Below, piece by piece: positions 51,040 through 64,000 of a stretch of 64,000 nucleotides of DNA. The notes under the pieces are model-generated. The model did not search any database, was not told where the DNA came from, and saw nothing but the letters and a program-made list of their open reading frames with translations. Numbering within the stretch: the first letter of the stretch is position 1; every line of letters starts with the position of its first letter. The stretch covers positions 62,001 to 126,000 of the forward strand of contig JAIWNI010000027.1 in assembly GCA_025331435.1 (NCBI GenBank), written 5' to 3'. Position numbers and translations under genes: made by a program. This DNA comes from Choanephora cucurbitarum (lineage: Eukaryota > Mucoromycota > Mucoromycetes > Mucorales > Choanephoraceae).

Positions 51040-54032
51040 ATTTTTTTTTAGGTGTATAAAGAGAAAAGAAGAAGAAGAAAAAAAAAAGATGGAAAAAATA
51101 AGAGATGTTTAATTTTTTTTAAATAAAAAAGAGTAATATAGCAGGTTACACACTGGTTTGTAATTCAGTTACGTTTTGTTCCGTATAAAGGTACCAACAG
51201 ATCTCGCTTGACATTTTGTTCATCATTCTTCATAAAAAAAAAAAGCTCATGTGAAAAAAAAAGTAAAGTCACTTTGCCTCTAATCAAAAACATCGAAAGT
51301 TTTTTTTTTGTACACTCTTCTTTCTCTTTTCTTTCTTTCAGATAGATAGCTTATTTCTTTGCTATCAAAGTCTGTTTTTTAAAATAAGAGAAACATGAGA
51401 AAGAAATGTAGATTCGTTAGCATTCGGATCAAATTTGAAAATGAGCTTATTTGATCTTATAGACACACTCTTTTTTTTTTATGCAGATACGATCATCAGT
51501 ATCAGGCAGATCTTGAAGCAAATTATTTTGTCAATTGATTTATTTAGACAACACTTATAAGAAAGAAAATTAAGGTATTTTTTACTTTGAGAAAGATAGA
51601 CAGAGACTCGGAAGAACAGAAAATAGAGGTTTCTTAAAAAGGAAACTTTGAAATTGTTCGGCTATCAATGACTATTTATGAAATCTTAAATCGATTAAAG
51701 TAATTCCAAGGCATAACGCGATCTTTCAATGAAATAAGCATGTGTGAAATCAGACTGTTCAAAAGGAATGAATACACACTCGTTCCTAAAAAAAAAAAAA
51801 AGACAAGAGAAAGGCTCCCTTTTCATTTGGAGCCACATCACTTACCGAGGATTTGTCAAAAATAAATTGAAGGCGTATGAAATTCATGCAACCCACTTTT
51901 GAGTACCTTTGCCACTACTTTTTTAATTTTATTTTTAGAATCATTATTTTTAAAGTCACAGTTACTCTTTCAGAAGAAAAAGAACAAATAAGACCTTCGT
52001 TGTGACCTCTTTGACTCATATGATCTTACTCGCTTCTATAGATTTTTTTCTGAACAAGTGCATTGTAAATTGTAACCTAATTCAGCTAGAACAACTGATT
52101 CCTTCGAACACAAAAAGCCTTCTTTTAGTAATTTCCTATTGGTCGTCCTTTGACTATAAAAAGCATCTTGTCAGATTACCTATTCGATCCAATCGGAAAA
52201 TGAGCTATCTAATCAGAGAGAATCGGTAAATGCTTCTATGAATGAATAGATAATATAAAGCATCCTATTGACTATTAACTCTAGACCCAAAACTGTCATT
52301 GAAAGAAAACTAAAAAAAAAGGCCTGTTCTTGAGTGAACACATATTTCTCTTTAGGAAACATGTTCTTTGTTGACTGTTTGTCACTCTCTCTCTCTCTTT
52401 TTATGCAGGTCTGATGTTTTTGGGTAAATGACTCTTATGACACTTGGAAATTGCCTTACTTTCACAAGAAAAGTCACTTGAATGAGAATACGCCAATATA
52501 ACTCTATCAAATACACACACACACACACATCTCTTTGGTCTAGCCCTAAAGAACCTCTTTCTTGATATAATTTGATTTTGAGCTAGGTGGATACTGTGAG
52601 AATTCAAGGAAGTTTAAATCCGTTATTTTGTGTTGATCATTTACAAACTAAGGTAGAAAAGCTTTAGTTTAACTTGAACAGATTCACCTTTTAAAAATGA
52701 GATAATTAAGACTTTAGTCTAGACACTCAAGTCCCAAGAAGACTGTTTGTTTTGTATCAAAAGTAACTTGATCTTATAGAGTGTTACTATCGAATAACAT
52801 CTTTAAGCATGACACGCTCAACAAAAAAAAAGAGTGCAAATTGACTTTCATTCTCTTCTCCTCCTCTTCTGTTTTATTTCAGACTGCAGTTTTCTATTGC
52901 TGATAGATTGATATTGTTGGTTAGAAATACGATGAGGTCATTCGATTCGATCTTTTTTAGGGTAAGACAGAAAGCCTTAAGATATTGTTTATGTGTAAGA
53001 CAAGTTATGTGTTGCCATTTAGATAAACTTAAATGTGTACTAGGGCTTTAATTTATGCGTTGTGTTGTATAACCAACACACACACACACACAAAGAGAGA
53101 GAAGCAATCGTATTCTATAGTGATCATATCTTATGGAACTCTTCAAATACTGTCAAAAGTGACATGATGATGTGGTTCAAGAAAGTAACCCTTCGTCATA
53201 AAAAAAAGAAGAAAAAAGCCTTGTTATGCTTATCCATTGGCTTGTGCTATCAAAATCTCATATTTTTCATTTTATAAACACAGAAGAATAGCAACATACT
53301 TCAGCCACAGAACACTATAGCCCTTTACTCTAATCATCAACCCAGGGCTTATCTTTTAAAACAAAAGAAGGTGGATAGAGTAAGATAAAACAACACACAC
53401 ACACATATACTGTTGTATCACTTCTCTTTTGTTGCAAATAAACAAAAGAAAGAGAGACATCTTATCATAGAGGAGTCTGATTTAAGCTCTTTCAAGATCT
53501 ATCTAGGTAGCAAGCCCAGCAATAGTCAAAATAAACCAAATGCCCGTCATTTGCATAAGACAGAATAAAAATCTTACTAAAACCAGTTGATTTCCACTCA
53601 CTGATTGGTGCTGATAGGCCTGCAACTGATCAAATGAAACAGATGAATCTAAAGTGTATCAAACCATTTTCTAGCCACAGTATAAACAAAAAAGGGGATT
53701 CCGAACCTTCAGGCAAAAGAGTTCCCCTGTTCTGCAAGGACTTCGGAATAACATAACCCTGATCATAAACAACAAAAAAAAAAACTCCGTAAGTTATTCA
53801 ACAACATTTTGGTTTTACAACTTATTTTAGTATGCGCAACAACGGAATTTCTTTATTTTTAGCCGTAAAAGAGTCCAGAAGCTCAATAAAAGAACGGAAA
53901 AGGGGCAAGTCATATCGGGATATCGTCATTTTGAAATAAATAGCTAACCTATTTTTTCTATTTTTTCTTTCTTTCTTTAGATTTCTTTCTCTCTCTCTTT
54001 TTTGTATTATATTTTCTATTTTCTATTTAAAC
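51040..54032. other. 3-kb intergenic stretch
   Basis: Holds the aminotransferase promoter (left edge) and that of the small gene at 54033 (right edge, a TTTCTATTTTCTATTT tract). Simple CA runs occur near 52515, 53078 and 53393. An imperfect hairpin with ATTCCGAA...TTCGGAAT arms spans 53698-53749. No gene was seen. Confidence 0.45.
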
Positions 54033-54314
54033 ATGCAACATTCTGTTCAATATCATCAACATATCACTTTACGTGAATTTCTGAATCAATTGATGAATAC
54101 CTTTAAACATTCATTTGATTCCAAGACACATAGAGCATCTCATTCTTGTCAATCTGAAGTCGAAAAGGCCAATGCCAAACTCTCTCAATTTGAAAAGACA
54201 TATGTTTCCTTCCCTGAATTTGTCGATATAGATGCTGAAGATGGCAGAAGACTATATAACCAAGAAGAAGCTGATGCTAGACATTGGTTTCAACACAAAA
54301 CACTTGCCTGTTAA
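54033..54314 (+). CDS. small hypothetical protein, 93 aa
   Basis: I do not recognise it. It is a single-exon frame with a hydrophilic, probably helical product. Residues 11-30 are amphipathic (ITLREFLNQLMNTFKHSF), a likely coiled segment EVEKANAKLSQFEKT covers about 42-56, and the end is acidic then aromatic (AEDGRRLYNQEEADARHWF). There is no signal peptide or membrane segment. An A/T-rich pyrimidine leader precedes the ATG and AATAAA occurs near 54479, as for a short gene. Balanced amino-acid composition in AT-rich DNA favours a real protein, but this rests on composition only. Confidence 0.5.
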   Translation: MQHSVQYHQHITLREFLNQLMNTFKHSFDSKTHRASHSCQSEVEKANAKLSQFEKTYVSFPEFVDIDAEDGRRLYNQEEADARHWFQHKTLAC

Positions 54315-54919
54315 ACACAATTCATTTGAACTTCTTTTGTACATAACTTATTTATCAACTTTTTTTTTTCTTTTTTACATAACATCCCCTCATTCTCTCT
54401 TTATACATATCACTTTATATATATGCGCATTAATATCTCTTTTGTTATACCAATCTATTTTTTATTTTTTTGATCAAAAATAAAGAAAAAATACTCTTAC
54501 TTATTTGACTTTGTTCGCTCAGGCCCCAATGCAACCGTTGTTAAAAAAAATTTTTTTTTAAAGTTTTTCTTTGTTCCACTCTAGATTCTACTCTCCGATA
54601 CACGATATGGGTCCAAGCATCGAGAAAGAACCGGTTTGTACTACTTTACAAAAGAGTGAATGAGTCCGTCAAGATGACTAAGGCTAATGTAAAAGCAAAA
54701 CATGGCTAAAAGATAATTGTTACATGTTGTTTCTATGCAGCCCTCAATAACCTTGTTACTGTTTCAAGTCAACTCTATTCTTTTAAAGCCATTATTTTAA
54801 AAAGAAAAAGTTGATCGTGTATCACAGCTCCTTGATATAAAGGAGGGACACGTTTTTTAATATAAAATTTACAAAAAAAAAAGATTAAAGATATATAGTA
54901 CAATAAAGAAAGAAAGGTT
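54315..54919. other. convergent 3' regions
   Basis: About 600 bp between the 93-residue gene and the end of SHO1. It contains poly-A/T runs (for example near 54541-54560) and no gene. Confidence 0.4.
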
Positions 54920-55917
54920 TTATGGCTTGGGTGGACCAAACTAAATGATAAAATGTTATTAAGAAATCAACTATGTCATCATTTTTTTACTTACATAATT
55001 ACTTGGAATGATACCCACTGTACCATCTGCTTTACGTGCCTGCCACCAATTACCAGTGCGATCTACAATCTCAAGGAATTCACCTTTTGAGAAACTCAAT
55101 TCATTTGGATCTTCAGGACTGGCTTTATCTATCAGAGGAGTGAATAAGAGAATCCCCAAATGACTCAATATAAATATACTCACAAGCATGTAATGCCTGT
55201 ACCCTTTCATTATACTCGGTGGCTGGCTGTACAATGTCCGAACTCATCCTGGCTGGGTCCACCGTAGTGGCGGGGTGAGTGGGTGATGTAACACGATGTT
55301 GCAATGAACCTGTCATTTTATTTCCTGCCATTTCATACTGTTGTTGAGGAACAGTAGGTGGGTATCGTTTAGATCCATCTTCTGTTTCTTTACCAAACAT
55401 AATGACCCATAAAAACTGATCATCTAGATGAATATCCAATTTCTTTTTAAGGAGAAAGAACACTTACTTGAATAATAATTAAAATGATGTAACCTGCAGC
55501 ATAGGCACCTGCACCACTTCGATAACCACCAAGAAATTTCGATAGAGGTAATGCAAAATCAATTTGATAGGTCAACATAGAAATACTTGCTGCCAAGAAT
55601 GTTAAAATCTAAGCTTGTTGGGTTATGTCGCTTGAAGTGGATCACATTTTCTGTTATTTTTTACCATATATCTGTAATGGATATAAGTATTGGTGATAAA
55701 TATGATCAGAGTCACTACGATCAATAAGAGTTCATATACAATAATCCACCATGCTCCACCTGTAAGTCCTTGTCGTATAATACAGGCACCTACAAAGGCT
55801 ATCACCCAGGCACACTAAAGAAATGATCAGTTGGGAGTTTATTTTCATGATATCATGACTGACCATAGAGAGTGATAATGTGGCAAGTAAAAACACATTA
55901 TCTACAAGTCGTGTCAT
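54920..55917 (-). CDS. SHO1: osmosensor Sho1 (four-helix membrane SH3 protein)
   Basis: Plasma-membrane sensor feeding the HOG and filamentous-growth MAP kinase pathways by binding Pbs2 through its SH3 domain. Six exons encode about 240 residues (yeast Sho1 is 367). The order is: a short N-terminus; four hydrophobic segments ([53 protein letters not shown]...FLWVIMFG); a cytoplasmic linker starting GKETEDG; and a C-terminal SH3 domain ([20 protein letters not shown]...WWQARKADG...GIIPSNY). The [10 protein letters not shown] boundary and the SH3 match Sho1 closely. Splicing past the GTAAGT after PSNY yields the end FGPPKP, stop at 54920. The first intron uses GTCAGT, a weak donor. The linker is shorter than in yeast. 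Confidence 0.9.
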
Positions 55918-56183
55918 TTTTTGTTAATAAGTGTGTTAAAAAAGAATAAAAAGTAAAAAAAAAAAAAAGAGTAGAATTGTGTACGTTTTGAGTTGTTTCT
56001 TATTTAGTTTAAACGTAACCGTCACAACAATAGAAGCTTTTCTCCTTTAAAATAAAATAAAAAAAAGAAAGGGTACCTGTATCTTCATAGTGTGGCTATT
56101 TCAAATGAGAGCCATTCAGATGATTGGGTGTGTTCCAAAATGACAATCACTTTAAATAGGATAGCTATTCATTTATTTTAGCC

Positions 56184-56359
56184 ATGAAAGTTCTGGTTCA
56201 TTATCCATTAAGTAAGTCATTATGTTTGAAATAGGCTGTGTAAGACAAATGCTATTTTTTTTTCTCTTATTAGGCAAGAAGATAAAAGACAAGATCAATA
56301 CAAGAATTAGATATCACCTACAGTATATAAAGATCAAGCCCTTTTTTTTGATCAAATAA
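56184..56359 (+). CDS. possible 37-aa spliced micro-gene
   Basis: Two exons (56184-56211 and 56274-56359) are joined by a clean GTAAGT...CTTATTAG intron of 62 nt. They read in one frame from an ATG in good context (AGCCATGA) to TAA. The product begins MKVLVHYPLSKKIKDK and is basic with a hydrophobic end. I know no match. It sits between the SHO1 start (minus) and the AspRS 3' end, so SHO1 and this gene would be divergent. It could instead be the first exons of a longer or degraded gene, or chance. Confidence 0.3.
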
Positions 56360-56396
56360 CAGTGTTTTCACCTTAGATAACTCTATTATTATCATT

Positions 56397-58623
56397 TTAT
56401 TTTGAAGTCAGTTGAAGTCCATATTCATTCAATTGAGCCTCGGTCACTTCAGATGGACTGTTGACAACAAAATCTTTACCACCAGCAGCTTTAGGGAATG
56501 CAATCACATCTCGAATTGAACTTGACTCACACAAGATAGACATCAACCGATCAAATCCAAGTGCAATACCACCATGAGGAGGACACCCACCACCCAAGGC
56601 ATCAATCAGATGATCAAATCGTCTGTACTCCTCCTTTTGAAGCTGCAATACGTTCTCTAGAATGAATGTCTGCATCACGGGGGAATGAATCCGGATGGAC
56701 CCACCACCGATTTCCATACCGTTCAACACAAGGTCATAGTGCTGACCACGTACCTTGGCTGGTTCCGTAGCCAACAGGGGGATATCTTGATCAAAGGGAG
56801 CTGTGAATGGGTGATGGGTCGATTGCCAGGTACGGATCCCTTGTTCATCAGGTGTAAAGAGCGGGAAGGATTCGACCCATAAGAACCGATGCTGTTGATC
56901 ACTGAGATGCAACAGGTGTTTGTCTTGCATCAGACTGGCGAGATGAAGTCGGATACGGCCCATGGTGGTGTTGCCGCCATAGAGATAGTTGGGTCGTTTG
57001 TAGGTCACGACCAGATCGCCTTCTTCAATGGCCAAGGTCTGGTTAAGTGTGGTTTCCAGAGAGCCGCCTGCCTGTTGAGCATGGCGCAGAGGACCACATT
57101 TGGTTGCCCAGGTGTCTCTGTTGTTAGGGTTGATCTTGACAAAGGCAAAGTTGGGATCGTCTGTCAAGTTGAGTGTTTTCTGCATGGCTCTTAATTCACC
57201 GCCTGTCATGGCAGATCCTTTCTTGACGACCATACAATCCATTGTATCCTTCTCTAAGATGTCCTTGACAAATGGACTGATGTTGTTGATCTTCATATCA
57301 AATCGAATATCAGGTTTATCTGATCCATACTATCCATTCAAAGTCAATTAAATGAACCATTGGCTTGAGCTGGTTACTTACAGTCGACATGGCTTCTGTG
57401 TATGTCATATGAGGGAAATCAGCAGAAGAAAGTGTCTTGCCAAACACACGATCCCAGATGGAAGTGATCATACCCTCAATGATACCCTGAACATCCTCTT
57501 GTTTCACAAACGACATTTCCAAATCAATCTGAGTGAATTCCGGTTGACGATCTGCTCTCAAATCCTCATCTCGAAAACATCGAGCAATCTGAAAATACCG
57601 ATCAAAGCCTGCTGCCATCAACATTTGTTTATGCTATCATGATCTTAATAACCAACAAAGATATCATCAAATTAGGTTTTTACCTGTTGAGGACTTTGAG
57701 GTAAAGCATAAAAGGCACCTCGTTTTCGTGTAGGCACAATAAACTCACGAGCACCTTCTGGTGTTGATTTGAAAAGAGTCGGTGTCTCGATCTCGGTAAA
57801 TCCATGGTCAACTAAATAGTTTCGAATCAAATGGGCCGTCATGGATCGTACACGTAAATTATGTTGAAGTTCATCTCGTCTGAGATCCAGGTATCGATAT
57901 CTTAATCTGACTTCTTCATTGGGCTTCACTAAATAGATTAAACACGATTCAACAAGATACACAATTTAACTTACCAGTTGAGGTTGGTTGGGCCAAAAAG
58001 GTAATGAAGGAGAGGATGGATTGAGACAATAGATCTTGTCCAATTCTACCTCAATCTCACCTGTGGCCTGTTTCTTGTTGGCCATGCCCTCAGGTCGTTT
58101 TCGAACAATGCCTTCGACACAGATCACACTTTCGGGTGATAAGGATTGAATGTGTGTCTTGATCTGTTGATTGTCGGATGGTCGATAGACAAGTTGAGTA
58201 ACGCCTGTATGATCTCTTAAGGGTAAGAAAATCAATTCTTGAGACATGTCTCTAGATTGAAAGAGGTTGAGTTTATAATATATACATAGAAAGGAAGTCT
58301 TACCTTGAAGGAAGTGCCCAACCACAAAGGACAACTCGTTCACCTTCATTAGAAGCACGTAAATGACCACAATAATGGGTACGGCTTGGATAGTTGCCTA
58401 GCAATGAGGGTTGTTAATTGGTGTTTTTTAAGACAAAAAAAAGGAGTGTACCATGGTATCGTTCATTATCGTTGTATCCATGTAAATATTGTTCTTTTCT
58501 CGTTAGTGTAGTACTGAATGAACGTGCATAAGTAGGAAGTAGGATGGGCTTAAGAGCTTTTTGTACAAGTGTTTGTGTGGCTAGTGATCGTCTAGCAAGT
58601 AAAGCGAATCGTCTAGCATACAT
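56397..58623 (-). CDS. MSD1: aspartyl-tRNA synthetase, mitochondrial
   Basis: Class IIb enzyme charging mitochondrial tRNA-Asp (and possibly tRNA-Asn), bacterial type. Several exons give roughly 640-660 residues. The N-terminus is a long presequence with RR and TL motifs and no early acids ([20 protein letters not shown]). The OB-fold anticodon-binding domain follows ([20 protein letters not shown], with the join inside SR-RD). Then comes the catalytic domain: [13 protein letters not shown], motif 2 with [18 protein letters not shown], the bacterial GAD insertion ([20 protein letters not shown] onward), and motif 3 [20 protein letters not shown]. The end reads [10 protein letters not shown] at 56397. 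The GAD domain and GLDRL-like motif separate it from cytosolic AspRS. The exon at about 58402-58313 is too short to see without splicing. Confidence 0.95.
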
Positions 58624-59211
58624 TATGAAAAAAGAAAAAAAAAATTAGACAGGGCATTAAAAAAAGACATGATTTTACTTTCCGGCCGGATATAAAATTC
58701 TATCAAGATCTGATAAAATCCTGGCTTTATCTGCGACTTCAATATAGGCTGAATGAAAGTAGGTCACTGACATACAAATAAAAGGAAGATCATAAGCGAA
58801 CAGACAGTAGGTTCTCTCTCTTTAGTACTTTTGGGGATCTCCTTTGACACTTTTCTCTCTTAAATAGACTATCATTGTTTTGTTCCCTCTTTTTTCTTAT
58901 TATAGATTTAAAGTAAAGATGCATCTCTCCTTAAGACAATAGGAAAACAAGACTAAGCCGTCCATTCATTTCTGCATTCAAAAAAGAGGGAGATAAAGTG
59001 ATCTATTTAGTTTCCTTTTTCGGTAAAATGCATAAAAGGACCTCTAGAAGGGAGACTTTTGAGGCATGCATAAATCAGTTCGTTTTAAGGTTAATGTGTC
59101 AATAAACTAACAATAGTAGATCGTAAAGGAGGATGATTTACTCCAACATTTCCCTATCCTATGTCTATAAATACCTACTTTTTCTTTAATTTTTTTTTAC
59201 ATTATCTTATC
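58624..59211. other. divergent promoter: AspRS and secreted protein
   Basis: 588 bp with no gene. It holds the AspRS promoter on the left and, on the right, the promoter with TATAAATA (59165-59172) for the secreted protein. Confidence 0.5.
59165..59172 (+). promoter_or_regulatory. TATA box of small secreted-protein gene
   Basis: TATAAATA ends 40 bp upstream of the chosen ATG. Its position shows that the in-frame ATG at 59161 is promoter DNA, not the start codon. Confidence 0.5.
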
Positions 59212-59574
59212 ATGCACATTCAATTCTGTCTCTATCTCTCCATGGCCATGCTGGCTATCTCTATGATTCATGCTGCTCCTAATGCCCATGAGATAAGCAA
59301 GACATCTCTAACACAACACAATCTCCATTCTCCATACTTAGGTCCCAAGAGAAGCAGACACAAGCGTGCTAGTCCACCCTCAACAGATGCCAATGACAAA
59401 TGGGTTCAACAGATCAAGCAAGATCCTGCAGTTCAGAGTGTCATTGATTTCTTGATTCAATCGATCATTACTTCCATGAATCAACCCAATGCAGAAAAGG
59501 CTTCACCTACCGATACTACCTCACCTGCTAAAGAAGAAGAAGCAGATGATGAAGAAGGAGGACCAGAGCCTTAA
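59212..59574 (+). CDS. small secreted protein, 120 aa
   Basis: No family recognised. The start at 59212 gives a signal peptide (MHIQFCLYLSMAMLAISMIHAAP), cleaved near HAA-P. A basic stretch with two dibasic sites follows (KRSRHKRAS), typical for Kex2 processing. A helical segment comes next (DPAVQSVIDFLIQSIITSM), then an acidic C-terminus (KEEEADDEEGGPEP). There are no cysteines in the mature part, so it is unlike disulfide-rich effectors. The pre-pro plan suggests a processed secreted peptide. AATAAA at 59587 provides a polyadenylation signal. Function unknown. Confidence 0.65.
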   Translation: MHIQFCLYLSMAMLAISMIHAAPNAHEISKTSLTQHNLHSPYLGPKRSRHKRASPPSTDANDKWVQQIKQDPAVQSVIDFLIQSIITSMNQPNAEKASPTDTTSPAKEEEADDEEGGPEP

Positions 59575-59736
59575 AAAAATGACTTTAATAAATATTAAAT
59601 CTACTGTTTGTCCTTTTTTAAGCAAAGTTGAGAGTCAAGAATTTATTTTTCAATATATACATGCTTCCATGAAATATTAAAGAAGCGTTCATAGTATTAT
59701 GGGGGGTTTATCTGTACAATGTATCATTTGAAATTA

Positions 59737-60531
59737 TTAAGCAGTAATGGCCATAGGCATGGATCGAACCACAATCACTAAACCATCATAAGTACAGCTA
59801 CAGACAGCTTCCACAGGCACCAATGTTTCCTGAGGCGTCACCCATTGAAAACGCATACGAGTCACCATATCATTCGACTTACTCAACTGAATCTGTTTCG
59901 ACACACTCTCTCGATCATGAGGATCAATGTAGTTCAACAAAGACTGTCCAATACAATCAAAGGGATCCAGCCCAACCAACGTCGACATCTTGGTGGCAAA
60001 CACAATGATGTTCTGAGTCGAGTATCGATTGAGAAACAGACAGAACCGAGGTTCTCGCGTCTGATCAGTGACTTCTATCCAAGGGTTCTTGTTGGTCAAG
60101 AGTGTCTTGATCCGTTGCTGTGAGTCATTCCAGGCACCTGTCAGCTGAATGGTCCCGTCTGGCTGGATCACATAGGCTTCATCGGCTGAACTGGTACGGA
60201 ACTTGTGTTTGATACAGTCAGTCGAGACGACAGCAAAGTGAGTGGCTATCAGGACATCGTAGCAGTAATGGATGACGACGTCTGTGTTGATATAGTGGCC
60301 CTGTTTGTGTCGAGAACGGTAAGAGGTCACACTTGACATGCGTTCGTTCTTGACGTTGGTAGAGTGGATCAGGGCAAGTGCATGACGTTCGTCTGGATGC
60401 GTGATGGCATAGCCTCCATGACCCAGTAGATCTTCAGGTTGCCAACCGAGTACATCAGTCACACTTTCAGATACAAACAATACCTTGGCTTCAGGTGTAT
60501 TATCATAAATAGTGATATAGTTGATTTCCAT
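59737..60531 (-). CDS. PAS-domain protein, 264 aa
   Basis: A single-exon protein with two PAS-like folds and no output domain. PAS A (about 8-75) has NTPEAKVLFVSESVTDVLGW followed by DLLGHGGYAITHPDERHAL. PAS B (about 165-260) has NRYSTQNIIVFATKMSTLVG, then FDCIGQSLLNYIDPHDRES and RFQWVTPQET. The flavin-binding cysteine motif of LOV photoreceptors (GRNCRFLQ type) is absent, so a blue-light role is not indicated. Such stand-alone PAS proteins likely act as adaptors or dimerise with larger PAS proteins such as White-collar factors; this is inference. It shares a 720-bp divergent upstream region with the MAP kinase gene. Confidence 0.8.
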   Translation of the reverse strand: MEINYITIYDNTPEAKVLFVSESVTDVLGWQPEDLLGHGGYAITHPDERHALALIHSTNVKNERMSSVTSYRSRHKQGHYINTDVVIHYCYDVLIATHFAVVSTDCIKHKFRTSSADEAYVIQPDGTIQLTGAWNDSQQRIKTLLTNKNPWIEVTDQTREPRFCLFLNRYSTQNIIVFATKMSTLVGLDPFDCIGQSLLNYIDPHDRESVSKQIQLSKSNDMVTRMRFQWVTPQETLVPVEAVCSCTYDGLVIVVRSMPMAITA

Positions 60532-61251
60532 GCTTTCTTAAGAAAAATATAATAAACAAGGGAAAATGACCTTGATTTTTATAAAGAAAAAAATGAATGC
60601 CCGCAATGACGAAATGTTAGGCTTTTATTTCAGGCACCCTTCACTTCTTTATTGACATTTGCCTTTTGCTTTCTTTAAGATAACTTCCTTATATTGCTCT
60701 CTTTATAAAATAGAATGACTCCGATTGACTCTCTCTCTTTGTTATACTATTCACCTTAAGTTATCTGAGAGTAAGACAAAAAATAGTCTAATTGATGTGA
60801 CTGATGCTAAGCCATTATTTGAAAGATAGATTTCGAGTTGTTCTCTTGAATTACATGTCATTCTTTTATGATCTTACTACGAAGGCTTATAAAGAAAAAG
60901 AACAGATTGTTGTTGGTGGCACAAATGATGATTGACATCTTCTCTCTCTCTTTTCTTTTAGTGTGACAAACAAACGTCTTTCAACACAGTGAATAGCGTC
61001 ATGCTAGCCATCATCCATTCATGGAATGTATTCATAAAATAACGATCTAAATACCCTTTCAAATAATAAATTGAATCATAAGCATACCCCCCCCCCCCCG
61101 ATTATCCTAGAATGGTTTATTTTCATACTCAGCACATCTGGCTCATATTGAATGTTTCGCGCCTAAAATATATAACTATCATACATCTATTTTTATTTTT
61201 TATTATTTCATTCTATTTTTCCCTCTTTTTTTTTTTTTTATTTAAAAGAAG
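60532..61251. promoter_or_regulatory. divergent promoter between PAS gene and MAP kinase
   Basis: 720 bp between two divergent starts, with CT tracts and a run of 13 C bases (61087-61099). No coding frame was seen. The pyrimidine-rich TTTTTTTTTATTTAAAAG just before 61252 is the likely MAP-kinase leader. Confidence 0.45.
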
Positions 61252-62973
<1,722 letters not shown>

Positions 62974-62990
62974 TGATTGAAATAAAGATT
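62974..62990. terminator. 17-bp convergent 3' gap
   Basis: Only 17 bases separate the stop codons of the MAP kinase (plus) and adenylate kinase (minus). AATAAA on the plus strand and its mirror AATAAAA on the minus strand lie within about 25 bp, so the transcripts must overlap at their 3' ends. Confidence 0.55.
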
Positions 62991-63917
62991 TTATTGTGTA
63001 CCACTGGCAACATACATCACTTCTTCTTCTTCTATCATTTTCTTTTGTTTAAATGAACTGATGGATACAATATCAGGCATTCTACCAGGCAAGACACCTA
63101 ATCGATCCACAATGGCCTTTTCAATCTGAGGATAGATGGCATCACTTGTCTCTCCTGCCACATCCACTGTGATGGCTTGGTAGTGATCTAAGAGAGGCAT
63201 GGCCATCTGATGGTGTTGGTCTAAGCGTACCTTGAAGACTTCTTCTGTATCATCTGGTCGTTTGGAGAGTGGTTCACCTGTGACATCATCACGTCCTGCC
63301 ACAAGAGGTGGGTTATAGGATAGATTATAGACTCTACCTGAGGGAATATGGACCCAACGATCTATTAAGAGAGTGAGTTGAAGTCTATCTTTTTATCTAA
63401 TTTCTTACCTAAAATACGTTGTAATATGACTTGTTCAGGCACTTTTAAATTAATCACTAAATTCAAAGGTTGCATCATTCTTTCTAAAGAACTATCCAAT
63501 GCCTTTGCTTGTTCTACTGTTCTTGGAAACCCATCTAATAACCAATTCTAAATATCATAATGAGTCAAATGAGTAAAAAAAAAATTTTTCTTTTCTTACA
63601 GTATGGCTCAGTTGAAGTAATTCAGTATCAATCAAGGAAATCAAGAGATGATCAGGCACAAGTCGACCTTGACTGACATATTGACTGGCTTGTTGACCCA
63701 ACACTGTCTTTTCTCTAATATGTTTGCGTAGTATATCACCACTAGAAAAATGAGAGACACCAAAATGAGTTTGAAGTCGCTTGGATTGTGTGCCTTTGCC
63801 TGATCCTGGGCAACCAATCAACAATAGACGTAATGGTTGAATGGCATTGGTTGGACAATCATGGAATCCACGCTTTTGTTGTTGTTGAAAGGTAGGTAAA
63901 ATAAAGCGACGTAACAT
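62991..63917 (-). CDS. mitochondrial adenylate kinase (AK3/Adk2-like)
   Basis: Phosphotransfer enzyme (NTP plus AMP to NDP plus ADP), probably in the mitochondrial matrix. Three exons are joined in phase, giving about 265 residues. The start at 63917 gives a basic presequence ([18 protein letters not shown]); an earlier in-frame ATG at 63977 only adds a phenylalanine/serine run. Seen: P-loop [18 protein letters not shown]-binding [11 protein letters not shown] and [23 protein letters not shown] across the first join; and a long LID starting [19 protein letters not shown], continuing [18 protein letters not shown]. The LID lacks zinc cysteines and fits the eukaryotic AK2/AK3 type; GTP versus ATP preference cannot be read with certainty. 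The C-terminus is longer than usual (ends MYVASGTQ). Confidence 0.9.
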
Positions 63918-64000
63918 AATTATTGGGGGGAATAAAAAAGAAGAAGAAAAGAAGAAGAAAAAAAAATAGATATCCACCTATTGAAACTCATCTGATAAGA

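Overview
The window looks like nuclear DNA of a Mucoromycota fungus, most likely Mucorales. It is AT-rich with long A/T homopolymers. Genes are split by many 50-80 nt GT-AG introns. The conserved genes are fungal (Sho1, a Slt2-type MAP kinase, a Diaphanous-type formin, Sec16, Swi3/Rsc8). The transposase is a CACTA-like Tnp2 type with the cysteine pattern and DEMHL motif I associate with Mucoralean copies. Genus and species cannot be fixed from the sequence. All exon joins were made by eye from splice sites and reading-frame continuity, so ends may be off by a base or so.

The window has two compartments. Positions 1 to about 25.8 kb are gene-poor and repeat-rich. They hold one hypothetical membrane protein (7674-8297), two short palindromic MITEs with TA duplications (6018-6253 and 7249-7349), several micro- and minisatellites, and one large class II element (about 11184-17336). 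That element has matching inverted ends and subterminal repeat arrays. It carries a nine-exon transposase gene on the minus strand and a divergent, previously untracked three-exon gene for a coiled-coil/basic protein on the plus strand. The transposase reads through as 980 residues except for one extra base in a poly-T run.

Positions 25.8-64 kb are gene-dense. In order: Swi3/Rsc8 chromatin-remodelling subunit (+), COPII scaffold Sec16 (-), formin (-), prefoldin subunit 5 (-), cytochrome c oxidase subunit Cox5 (-), mitochondrial-type alanyl-tRNA synthetase (-), a repetitive secreted protein (+), mitochondrial aspartate aminotransferase (-), a 93-residue unknown (+), osmosensor Sho1 (-), a possible 37-residue spliced gene (+), mitochondrial aspartyl-tRNA synthetase (-), a small secreted protein (+), a two-PAS protein (-), a Slt2-type MAP kinase (+) and mitochondrial adenylate kinase (-).

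The genes form no operon, but themes recur. Five encode mitochondrial proteins (Cox5, two aminoacyl-tRNA synthetases, aspartate aminotransferase, adenylate kinase). Several serve polarity, secretion and wall or osmotic signalling (formin, Sec16, Sho1, MAP kinase). The best finds are a U12-type AT-AC intron in the prefoldin gene, with textbook donor, branch site and AC acceptor, and the complete architecture of the CACTA-like element with its companion gene.
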